This document shows positions 26,457 to 34,051 of a DNA stretch of 42,606 nt, in pieces; position 1 is the first letter of the stretch; the number at the start of each line of letters is the position of its first letter. The notes beneath the pieces are model-generated. The model saw only the letters and a program-made list of their open reading frames with translations. It made no database searches and was not told where the DNA came from. Origin of the DNA: Pseudomonadota bacterium (GTDB lineage Bacteria; Myxococcota_A; UBA9042; GCA-2863065). The stretch spans positions 1 through 42,606 of the forward strand of contig SXOO01000181.1 in NCBI GenBank assembly GCA_005776725.1, read 5' to 3'. The translations under genes were made by a program, and so were the position numbers.

Positions 26457-29336
26457 TCAGAACGCAGCGCCCATGACGAAGTACGGACCACCGCCGAACG
26501 GCGCCGTGACCACGGCGGCCCAGCCGAGCCGGAAGGTGGTGGGCAGGCCGTAGAGGAGCTGTGCGGTCAGCGACAGCTCGGCCCCGGCGCTTGCCCCGAC
26601 GTTCTCGGGGAGTGGCTCGGCGTCGTAGGCGAGGGCGGCGTCACACCAAACGGCCGCGAACAGTCGCTCGGCCGCGAAGGGCAGGGTGCCGGGACCTCGG
26701 AAGAGGTCGACCACGGGGAAGCGGAGCTCCGTGGACGACTGCACGTAGACCTCGCCCGCCAGGGCGCCGGGGACGAAGCCTCGCAGGAACGCGCCGTGGA
26801 GCCCGGCGCGGTTCAGCACGTCCTGCACCAGGTTCTGCTGGGGGAAGCCGCCCACCGAGAAGCGCCCGCGGTGCTCCGCTGCGCCTCCGCGCACCCCTCC
26901 TTGAAGCGAGAGGGCCCCCACGAACCCTGGCAACCCAAGGGGGACGTAGCCCTCGGCGCTCCAGGTCAGGGCCCACGTGGTGGAGCGGTTCCCGAGCGGC
27001 GCCGGCGAGACCTCGAAGCCCATGCCGGCGCGCACTCCCAGCTCCGACGAGATCGAGTACGGATACCGCTCCACGCGGTTGAACGACCACCGGAAACGCA
27101 GGCTCAGCGAGCGGTCGTCCTCGGTCTGGAACGGGACGTCGGAGCCGGGGTCGTGGCCCTCAGCGAAGGACGGGCGATCGGGCGCGAACGACCACCACGC
27201 CGAGATGTCGAAGCCGAGGTCGAACGGCACGACGACGTCTGGGAGCGCCAGATCGATCGCGGCGCTCGTGAAGAGGTTCTCCATGTGAAACTCGGAGAGC
27301 GTGTCCGCCACATACCGAAGGCCCACACCCGGCCACCGCGCGAACGACACGGTGAGGCGCGGTCGCAGCCCCAAGAACGCGTAGGTGAGCCCAGCGCCCA
27401 GGGTCTGGTCGGTCATGTTCCAGTCGAGCGCCAGCGTCGCGAGGTGGCGCTCCGCGGGGTCCTTGGCGAATAGCACCAGGTTCAGGAGCAACGCGTTGGG
27501 GGTCTGGCGGAGCGTTGGCGCCCAGCTACGCGGCCAGAGCGTCCGCAGCGCGTTGTACGGGCGAAGCACGGGCGGTGGGTCGCCTTGGCGCGCGGGGCTG
27601 GGGGGCGCGCCGGCGGTGTGAGGCGCCGTGTCTTCAGCGCTTGCGGGCGTCTCCCACGGCTCCGCGTTCTCGAGGGGCACGGCGTAGAGATCCCAGCCCG
27701 CCGCGGTCCACCCCTGGTAGACCACCGTGAGACCGTCTGGCGACACCGTGGGGTTCATGGCGCCCCCATGGACCCGCGTGAGCCGCCGACGCGCGCCGCG
27801 GTCGGGCGCGAGCTCCCACAGGTCGAAGACGTCGTCCACGTCCACGGCGGCCACGAGGCGCCCCGCGTGGGTCGCCAGGGCCACCTCCCGCTCGCGCGTG
27901 CTCGTGAGGCGCCGCGGCTCCTGAGCCCCGCCGGGAACCCGCCAGAGATCCCGGAGACCGCCAGGGCGCTGGGCCGACACCACGACGTCCTCGCCCACCC
28001 ACCGCGGCTGGTTGAGGACGGCGCCCCGCTCGAACGGGATCAGGGTCTCGAGCCGCTGCGTGGTGAGGTCCAGAGTGAGCAGCGCGGTCTCGCCCCACCT
28101 CGCGGCGACGAACGCCACGCGCCGCCCGGCCGCGTCGACGTCCGGCTCGCGAGCGCGTAGGCCCCGCGTGAGGCGCCGCCGCGAGGAGGCGAGCGAGCGG
28201 CCACTGGGCGCCTGGGGCAGCTGGAACAGATCGCGGAAGAACCGGTGTGGGTCTGCCCAGTCGTTCGACGACATCACGAGGCCCCGGCCTTCGGGCAGGA
28301 CCACTCGATGACCGCAGCCGCCGTCGCACGTCCCCAGCACCGTCGCCGGGCCGAGCCCCTCGGTGGCTGTGGCCGAGGCGTACCGCACGAGGCGCTCCGG
28401 TCCGTGACCGTCGGTCTCGGACACCACCAGCGAGCCGTCGCGCGCGAAGACCGGGGCGTGGTGGGTGTGGCCCGACGAGGTGAGGCGAGCGCCAGTCAGC
28501 GCTGGCCGAGAGGCTGCGAACGCCTGGGCGGCCGCGACCCGCCCCGCGCGCCACTCCCGATAGAGCGTAGGCAGGTCGCTCCCGAACGCTTCCCGCGCCG
28601 CTGTGTTGAGCCCGAGCGGGAGCATCCGCCCATAACGCTGGATGAAGGCCGCGAGCGAGGCCGCGCCAGATCGCGCCGCCAGCCAGGTGACGAAGTCGCC
28701 GCCGAAAGCGTAGGCCCAGGTGCCCCCGGGGGGCGTCAGAGGGCTGCTGGTGAACCCACCGATGGACGTGGGCAGGGTGCCCTCGAGCGCCGCCGTGCGC
28801 AGATACTGCTCGAAGGCGGCGCTGCCGACGCGACCGCCGCGCTCGCCGGCGAGGCGGGACTCGGCGTACACCGCGAGGCCCTCGATGAACCACTGCGGGA
28901 GCACGTGGTTGGGCAGGAGGTTCTTCCCCAGGGCCGTGTTCACCCCCTCCCAGATCCCGCTCAGCTGGTCGAGGTGGAGGATGTGCGTGAGCTCGTGGAA
29001 GACCAGGAGGCGGAGCCAGTCGTCGGCGCGCGCGAGGTCGGTGTCTGCCTCAGGGGCGAAGGCGAACAGCGTGATCTGGTCGTAGGGTAGGGTGGCGGCG
29101 AGGCCGTTGGCGCCATCGACCAGGTCGGTGCAGACGATGTGTACGGGGGTGTCGTAGGGCGCAGAGTCCAGGACCGGTCCCAGCGCCGACAGCGCCTCCT
29201 CCGCGAACGCCGACACCCGCCGGGCGAAGCGCTCGCCTCCCGTGTGAAAGTGAACGTGGACGTTGGCGCTCTCGAGGCTGAACCACTCGAGGCCCGGGTC
29301 CGCGGCCGAGAGCAGGGCCGCGAGGGCGGCGATCAC
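26457..29336 (-). CDS. Outer-membrane fusion: gluzincin-type metallopeptidase, WD40-like propeller, BamA/Omp85-like barrel
   Basis: A 959-residue exported protein. After a short signal (MIAALAALLSAA) the N-terminal domain carries VFHELTHILHLDQ (His114, Glu115, His118) and, 34 residues later, FIEGLAVYAES (Glu152 the candidate third zinc ligand), a peptidase MA-like gluzincin. Residues about 290-560 form PD40/TolB-like propeller blades (VVSETDGHGPERLVRY, then NPTVSPDGLTVVYQGW). Residues about 600-959 have alternating strands ending FVMGAAF, with a surface-antigen (Omp85) type pattern (GVRGGAAEHRGRFSVGGFP). The start ATG at 29336 overlaps the stop of the upstream gene by ATGA. The barrel would display the peptidase and propeller at the outer membrane; the substrate is unknown. 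Confidence 0.88.
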   Translation of the reverse strand: MIAALAALLSAADPGLEWFSLESANVHVHFHTGGERFARRVSAFAEEALSALGPVLDSAPYDTPVHIVCTDLVDGANGLAATLPYDQITLFAFAPEADTDLARADDWLRLLVFHELTHILHLDQLSGIWEGVNTALGKNLLPNHVLPQWFIEGLAVYAESRLAGERGGRVGSAAFEQYLRTAALEGTLPTSIGGFTSSPLTPPGGTWAYAFGGDFVTWLAARSGAASLAAFIQRYGRMLPLGLNTAAREAFGSDLPTLYREWRAGRVAAAQAFAASRPALTGARLTSSGHTHHAPVFARDGSLVVSETDGHGPERLVRYASATATEGLGPATVLGTCDGGCGHRVVLPEGRGLVMSSNDWADPHRFFRDLFQLPQAPSGRSLASSRRRLTRGLRAREPDVDAAGRRVAFVAARWGETALLTLDLTTQRLETLIPFERGAVLNQPRWVGEDVVVSAQRPGGLRDLWRVPGGAQEPRRLTSTREREVALATHAGRLVAAVDVDDVFDLWELAPDRGARRRLTRVHGGAMNPTVSPDGLTVVYQGWTAAGWDLYAVPLENAEPWETPASAEDTAPHTAGAPPSPARQGDPPPVLRPYNALRTLWPRSWAPTLRQTPNALLLNLVLFAKDPAERHLATLALDWNMTDQTLGAGLTYAFLGLRPRLTVSFARWPGVGLRYVADTLSEFHMENLFTSAAIDLALPDVVVPFDLGFDISAWWSFAPDRPSFAEGHDPGSDVPFQTEDDRSLSLRFRWSFNRVERYPYSISSELGVRAGMGFEVSPAPLGNRSTTWALTWSAEGYVPLGLPGFVGALSLQGGVRGGAAEHRGRFSVGGFPQQNLVQDVLNRAGLHGAFLRGFVPGALAGEVYVQSSTELRFPVVDLFRGPGTLPFAAERLFAAVWCDAALAYDAEPLPENVGASAGAELSLTAQLLYGLPTTFRLGWAAVVTAPFGGGPYFVMGAAF

Positions 29337-29848
29337 GCGAGCTCGACGTCGGCGGCAGGCATCGTGAGCGTGTGGTCACCCACGAGGACGCGGTGCTCGA
29401 CGCGCCCGTCGATGGTGGCTGAGACCACGAGGCGTCCCGGCCCGCGCGGGGTGTTCACGGGGCGCCCCGCGAGCGAGTGGTCGAGCGTGCAGAACGTGTA
29501 CGGGGCGGAGCGCACCGTGTCTCGCTCGATCACGGGCGTGAACGGGAAGTCGCCTTCGTCGATGGCCAGGGTCACTTCGCCCGGGTGGTCTGGCGCGGCC
29601 CCCGTGATCAGGAGGCGGACCCGGCGCTTCATGACGAAGGTCACGACCACGTCCGTGAGGCCCAGCCGCTCCACTACGGGCAGCTCCAGCAACGCGCCGC
29701 GGGTGGTGAGCCAGGCAGCGAACGCGCGTACGAACGCCTCGTCTCGCGGCCCCGCGCCGGCTGCGCGGTCGATCAAAACGCTGAGGGGGCACTGCGTCAC
29801 GCCCGGAGGACCGTAGCAGGAGACCCAGTCGGCGTCAGCGGTGGTCAC
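29333..29848 (-). CDS. Conserved-looking hypothetical protein coupled to the metallopeptidase gene
   Basis: A 171-residue product from the GTG at 29848. The sequence includes VSCYGPPGVTQCPLSVLIDR, VVERLGLTDVVVTFVMKRR, LAIDEGDFPFTPVIERDTV and ends in LTMPAADVELA. A second domain of Gly/Val/Ile strands resembles a beta-rich fold. The 24 codons before the GTG read as a signal-peptide-like FPLTLATLWVASRA, but no ATG, GTG or TTG precedes it before a TAG, so the true start may be missed or lost. It overlaps the peptidase start by ATGA, implying co-translation. Function unknown. Confidence 0.7.
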   Translation of the reverse strand: MTTADADWVSCYGPPGVTQCPLSVLIDRAAGAGPRDEAFVRAFAAWLTTRGALLELPVVERLGLTDVVVTFVMKRRVRLLITGAAPDHPGEVTLAIDEGDFPFTPVIERDTVRSAPYTFCTLDHSLAGRPVNTPRGPGRLVVSATIDGRVEHRVLVGDHTLTMPAADVELA

Positions 29849-29947
29849 TGCTCGCGAGGCGACCCAGAGGGTGGCTAAGGTTAGCGGGAACGCGTGTCGG
29901 CTTGCGGCGGCCGGCGCGAGAAACTACAACGCGCCCCGGAGGCCCTC

Positions 29948-30814
29948 ATGACCGCGTTACACCGCACCGCAATATTCAAGGCTCAGGGCGTTCTGGCGCG
30001 CGAGATCGTCAGCCTGCTGGAGGACACGGAAGGCGATCCGCTCGGGCGCCTCATCCTCGTGGACAACGCCCGCGACTTCGTCCGGTTCAAAGGGGCGCGG
30101 CTCGACGTGGCGCCACGGTCCGCGGAGCGACTCGGCGACGCCAGGGTCGGCTTGCTCGGCGGCGCTGACGCCGGTCTCATCGAGGTGAACGTCGCTTCGG
30201 ACGATGCGCCCGGCGTCGTCACCGACCCGCTCGCCGGTCCACTGCCCGCCCATCGCGGGTCGTTGCTGGTGCCGCGCGCTGGCGCGTTGCTGGTCGCACG
30301 TGTTGCGCGAGCACTGTCGGCGCGGCGGGCCGTGGGCACCGTGCTCGAGCCCGCTGGCGAGCTGGGCGCGAAGGCGCTCACCGAGCTCTATGAACAGACC
30401 ACGGCGCTCTTTGGGCAGCGGGTGATCCCCACGGAGATCTTCGGGGCTCGGCTCTCCTTCAACGTGCTGCCCGGCAGGGGAAGCGCGCGCGGCGCCGCCG
30501 AGGTGGCGGGGTGTCCGGTGGCCCTCACCCACCTCCTCGTCCCCGTCATGGCGGGGACGACGGCGTCGGTCGAGCTCGAGCTGCCCGCGGCGCTGCCGCG
30601 AGAGGAGCTCGTGGACGCGCTGGAGGACGCGGGCGTCGAGGTCCACGAGGCGGTCGATCCGGCGTCGGTGGTGGGCGAGTCTGCGATGCGCTGCACCTTG
30701 GTGGCCGTGGAGGGCGCGCGGGTGCGCTTGATCCTCGTTGCGGACGAGGCGCGGCTCCTCGGGGAGGCGCTGATCGCCGCCGCTGTCGCGCTCCACGCGG
30801 CCGCTCCAGCCTAG
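29948..30814 (+). CDS. Usg-like aspartate-semialdehyde-dehydrogenase pseudoenzyme
   Basis: A 288-residue protein matching the Usg branch of the Asd family, not a catalytic Asd. The N-terminal half (LAREIVSLLEDTEGDPLGRL, then DNARDFVRFKGARLDVAP) has the NAD-fold organisation. The segment EPAGELGAKALTELYEQTT, then FGARLSFNVLP and VPVMAGTTASVELELP, aligns with the dimerisation domain. The catalytic Cys of true ASADH, expected around residue 100-120, is replaced by LLVPRAGALLVARVARALS; the only Cys is elsewhere (AGCPVAL). GGAGG lies five bases before the ATG at 29948; an earlier ATG-like start at 29894 is possible. In E. coli usg sits just before truA, and truA lies 2.3 kb downstream here. Biochemical function of Usg proteins is not established. 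Confidence 0.8.
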   Translation: MTALHRTAIFKAQGVLAREIVSLLEDTEGDPLGRLILVDNARDFVRFKGARLDVAPRSAERLGDARVGLLGGADAGLIEVNVASDDAPGVVTDPLAGPLPAHRGSLLVPRAGALLVARVARALSARRAVGTVLEPAGELGAKALTELYEQTTALFGQRVIPTEIFGARLSFNVLPGRGSARGAAEVAGCPVALTHLLVPVMAGTTASVELELPAALPREELVDALEDAGVEVHEAVDPASVVGESAMRCTLVAVEGARVRLILVADEARLLGEALIAAAVALHAAAPA

Positions 30815-30888
30815 TCCCGGTCCCCGAAGTTTGACCCGCCCCCCCGCGGCGGTAGACTGCGCAGCGCCCCCGAGCGCCCGGAGCCCGA

Positions 30889-32469
30889 TTGAGAATCCCC
30901 GACACTGTCCCCTACGCGCCGCGCCTTCTCGTGCTCCTCGTCTTGGCGGCCGCCCCAGCGGCGTCGGCGGCCGAGATCAACGGCTTCGAGGTGCGTAGCC
31001 TCTCGCCCTCGGATGCCGCGGACCGCTTCGGGGACGAGCCCAAGGGCCCGTTCAAGCTCAGCCTTGCCGACTGCCGGTACTTCCTCAAAGTCACGGCGGA
31101 TGTCTGCGCGTCGGGCACCAGCGACTCTACCGACGGGACCGACGCCACCAGCGATGTCGTGACCCAAACGGACGTCGAGACCACGGCCGACGTCGAAGAC
31201 ACCGCCGAAGTGGGTGGCCGGGACGACGCCGACGCGACGGCGGCCACGGACTCGACCGACACCGACGCGACCGACACCGACGCGACCGAGCTCGACACCA
31301 CCGACACCGACGCGACCGACGCGACCGACGCGACCGACGCGACCGACGCGACCGACGCGACCGACGCGACCGACGCGACCGACGCGACCGACGCGACCGA
31401 CGCGACCGACGGCAGCGGCGGATCGGCCCCAGGCAAGGCCGATACCGGGGCATCCGCTGAGGTCACGATCACCTTCAAGGCGTCCGAGACCGTCGCCACC
31501 ACCAGCACCACTGGGGTGCTGGCCGAGTACACCGAGCTCGCGGTAGCCGTTGGGACCGCCTGTAGCGAGTCGAGCGCGCCGACGGAGGGCGAGTCGTGCG
31601 AGGTGGTGAAGGACTTCAAGACCCAGAGCGACTGGTCGAGCGTGACGCTCACGCTCACCTACGCCCAGGTGTTCGGTGACGACTGCTCGAGCACCGCGTC
31701 GCGGAAGCTCTACATCTACGCCCGGTCCACCACCGCCGTAGACGTGCAGGCGCTCACCTTCCAGTTCGACTACTCGCCTCCCAAGGCCCCCACGGCGGAC
31801 GATGCCACACCGGGGGAAGAGAACATCAAGGTCACCTGGACGGACACCGACTCGGCCGACGATCTCGAACACAAGGTCTACTGGTCGCCGGAGCCGTTCA
31901 CCTCGGTGGACATCGCGGCCGAGCGCGACGACATCGACTCCAGCGGCGACCTCACCACCACCGAGGGCAAGTACCAGATCACCGGCATCACGAACGCCGT
32001 CACCTACTACATCGGTGTCACGGCGATCGATGAGTCGGGGAACGAGTCCGAGCTGTGCAGCACCTCCGTGCTCCTCACGGCGACGCCGGTGCCGCTCGAC
32101 GACTTCTACGAGTACTACAAGCGACAGGGCGGCCAGGAGGAGGGGGGCTTCACCTTCTGCTTCGTCGCAACCGCCGCGTGGGGGAGCCCCGTGGCGCCCC
32201 CGATCGACTGGCTTCGCGCCTTCCGCGATCAGGTCATGCTGGGCAGCACGGGCGGCCAGGCGCTGGTCACGCTCTACGGCAAGGTCGGTCCTGCGGCTGC
32301 GCAGCTCATCAGCGAGAACGAGGCGCTCCGCGGCCTCTCTCGCGCGCTGCTCTGGCCCCTGGTCGGGCTGGCCATGGCGCTCCTGCTGATGCCGGCCTGG
32401 GGGCCCCTCGCTCTGGGGCTGGCCGCAGCCTTGGGTCTTCGTCTTCGCCGCGGGGGAGCCCCGAAATGA
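30889..32469 (+). CDS. Surface protein with Asp/Thr repeat, FN3 domain and CFI-box-CTERM tail
   Basis: A 526-residue exported protein from the TTG at 30889. The signal RLLVLLVLAAAPAASA is followed by an Asp/Thr/Ala/Ser stalk (about residues 75-180) that includes eleven perfect copies of an ATD unit. A beta-rich region (about 185-290) leads to a fibronectin type III domain (about 295-400, VTYYIGVTAIDESGNE). The C-terminus has FCFVATAAWGSPVAPPIDWL, then LRAFRDQVML and a membrane segment with LRLRRGG. This matches the CFI-box-CTERM domain of myxobacterial surface proteins, with CFV in place of CFI. The stop codon overlaps the next gene (ATGA), so the two are coupled. Role not known; adhesion or display is inference. 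Confidence 0.85.
   Translation: MRIPDTVPYAPRLLVLLVLAAAPAASAAEINGFEVRSLSPSDAADRFGDEPKGPFKLSLADCRYFLKVTADVCASGTSDSTDGTDATSDVVTQTDVETTADVEDTAEVGGRDDADATAATDSTDTDATDTDATELDTTDTDATDATDATDATDATDATDATDATDATDATDATDGSGGSAPGKADTGASAEVTITFKASETVATTSTTGVLAEYTELAVAVGTACSESSAPTEGESCEVVKDFKTQSDWSSVTLTLTYAQVFGDDCSSTASRKLYIYARSTTAVDVQALTFQFDYSPPKAPTADDATPGEENIKVTWTDTDSADDLEHKVYWSPEPFTSVDIAAERDDIDSSGDLTTTEGKYQITGITNAVTYYIGVTAIDESGNESELCSTSVLLTATPVPLDDFYEYYKRQGGQEEGGFTFCFVATAAWGSPVAPPIDWLRAFRDQVMLGSTGGQALVTLYGKVGPAAAQLISENEALRGLSRALLWPLVGLAMALLLMPAWGPLALGLAAALGLRLRRGGAPK
31312..31410. repeat. Eleven perfect tandem 9-base repeats coding Ala-Thr-Asp
   Basis: GCGACCGAC is repeated eleven times with no mismatch over 99 bases, adding three residues per unit to the stalk of the CFI-box protein. 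Perfect identity means recent expansion, and copy number can change in frame by replication slippage, altering stalk length. Confidence 0.95.
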
Positions 32470-33167
32470 CGCGCCTCGTCCTCTTGCTCGCGCTGCTCCC
32501 TTCGCTGGCCTCGGCTCAGCTCTACGACGCGTTGTCCGAGTCGCCCCTCACTCAGACCGTCGAGTTCAAGCTCGGACCCTATACGCCAGATGTCGACTCC
32601 GACGGCGGCGGGGCCTACGACGCGATCTTCGGCGACGACGAGATGATCATGTTCCGCTTCGAGTACTCCTGGGTCGCCTGGCGCGGCGTCGGGGGTATGG
32701 TCAGCGTCGGCGGCGAGATCGGCTATGGCTCGGTCACCGGCACCGCGATCGACCCGGACTCCGGCGCTTCGGCCGCCGACGAGACGGCCCTCAACATGGT
32801 GCCTTTCTCGCTGGTCGCGGGATATTACCTCGACACCTGGGCCGACATCGTCCCCGTGGTGCCCTACGCCAAGCTCGGCCTCGACTACTCGATCTGGTGG
32901 GTCACGGACGGCGTGGGTGACACCTCGACCTTCGGCGGCAGCGACGCGTCCGGCGACACCTGGGGGATGCACGTCTCCCTCGGCGCCCGCCTGCTCCTCG
33001 ACTTCCTGGCGCCCGGCATGGCGCGCGCGTTCGACGCGGAGGCCGGAGTGAACAACTCGTACTTCTTTGCCGAGTGGTACTACGCGTCGGACGACGACTT
33101 CGGGAGCAGCAGCTCCTGGCAGCTCGGAGACTCCACCGCGCTGTTCGGCCTCGCCTTCGACTTCTGA
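32466..33167 (+). CDS. MXAN_2562-like outer-membrane beta-barrel protein
   Basis: A 233-residue exported protein. MTRLVLLLALLPSLASAQ is a signal peptide (cleavage after ASA). The mature part starts with FKLGPYTPDVDSDGGGAYD and MIMFRFEYSWVAWRGVGGMV. It contains VVPYAKLGLDYSIWWVTDG, and ends LGDSTALFGLAFDF, with terminal Phe. Gly/aromatic alternating strands and the FKLGPY-type opening match the MXAN_2562 family of myxobacterial barrels as I recall it; I assign by pattern, not by search. ATGA overlap with the CFI-box gene and CTGA overlap with truA give three coupled genes. The barrel may serve as the outer-membrane partner of the CFI-box protein, which is inference. Confidence 0.85.
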   Translation: MTRLVLLLALLPSLASAQLYDALSESPLTQTVEFKLGPYTPDVDSDGGGAYDAIFGDDEMIMFRFEYSWVAWRGVGGMVSVGGEIGYGSVTGTAIDPDSGASAADETALNMVPFSLVAGYYLDTWADIVPVVPYAKLGLDYSIWWVTDGVGDTSTFGGSDASGDTWGMHVSLGARLLLDFLAPGMARAFDAEAGVNNSYFFAEWYYASDDDFGSSSSWQLGDSTALFGLAFDF

Positions 33168-33964
33168 GCGACGACGCGCCCCACGCGCCCGAGCGGCCGG
33201 GCCGTCGCGTCCTCCTGCTCGTCCAGTACGAGGGCACGGCCTTCGCGGGGTTTCAGGCGCAAGCCGATGAACGCACCGTGCAGGACACCCTGGAGGCCGC
33301 CGTCCTCGCGGTCACGGGTGAGCGACTCCGCGTAAAGGCCTCGAGCCGTACGGACGCCGGGGTTCACGCCGCCGCGCTGCCGGTGCTGCTGCGTACTCAG
33401 TCTCCGATCCCCCAGCACGGGCTCATCCGGGCCATGAACAGCGCGCTGCCGCCGGACTGCTCCGTCATCGCTGCCACGGGCGTCGACGACGACTTCGACG
33501 TGCGTACCTCGGCCTCAGGGAAGATCTACCGCTATCGGGTGTGGAACGATCGCCCACGCTCCGCGCTACGCACACGCACGCACTGGCACGTCCCAGTGCG
33601 GCTCGACCTCGAGGCCATGCGCCGCGCGGCGCTTGCCCTCATCGGGGAGCACGACTTCTCGGCGTTCCGCGCTTCGGGCTGTCAGTCCAAGAGTCCGGTG
33701 CGTCGCCTCACCCGAATCGCGATCGAGGGGGAAGCCGGAGGCGAGGTGCTCTTCGAGCTCCACGGCAACGCGTTCCTCCAGAACATGGTGCGAATCCTCG
33801 TGGGCACGCTCACGGAGATCGGGCGGGGATATCGCGCCGAGTCCTCGACGGCGGAGATCCTGGCCAGTCGTGATCGCCGGCTGGCGGGGCAGACCGCCCC
33901 CGGCCACGGCCTCACGCTCGAGCACGTCGCTTATGACCTGCCACTACGATGGGTCTGCGGCTAA
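33164..33964 (+). CDS. truA: tRNA pseudouridine(38-40) synthase TruA
   Basis: Converts uridines 38-40 of the tRNA anticodon arm to pseudouridine. The catalytic Asp is in KASSRTDAGVHA, followed by family motifs KIYRYRVWNDRPRS, GEHDFSAFRASGC and HGNAFLQNMVRILVGTL. The 266-residue size fits the family. The frame is open from a GTG at 33074, which would overlap the barrel gene by 94 bases. No other ATG/GTG/TTG lies before the conserved RVLLLVQYEGTAFAGF. I propose CTG 33164, whose CTGA overlaps the upstream stop. In Gammaproteobacteria truA follows usg, and a Usg-like gene is upstream here. Confidence 0.92.
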   Translation: MSDDAPHAPERPGRRVLLLVQYEGTAFAGFQAQADERTVQDTLEAAVLAVTGERLRVKASSRTDAGVHAAALPVLLRTQSPIPQHGLIRAMNSALPPDCSVIAATGVDDDFDVRTSASGKIYRYRVWNDRPRSALRTRTHWHVPVRLDLEAMRRAALALIGEHDFSAFRASGCQSKSPVRRLTRIAIEGEAGGEVLFELHGNAFLQNMVRILVGTLTEIGRGYRAESSTAEILASRDRRLAGQTAPGHGLTLEHVAYDLPLRWVCG

Positions 33965-34051
33965 GGCGTCCCGGCATGCTTCGGGCTCACGTCTCTGCTT
34001 CCCAAGCGCGCCGATCCGCGTCACCCTCACGCCCCGCCTGAGGCCCTGCAA

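Noticed and set aside
31126..31453. Short repeat array at 31312-31410 as a possible CRISPR
   Set aside because: Units are 9 bases with no spacers and lie in frame within a coding stalk.
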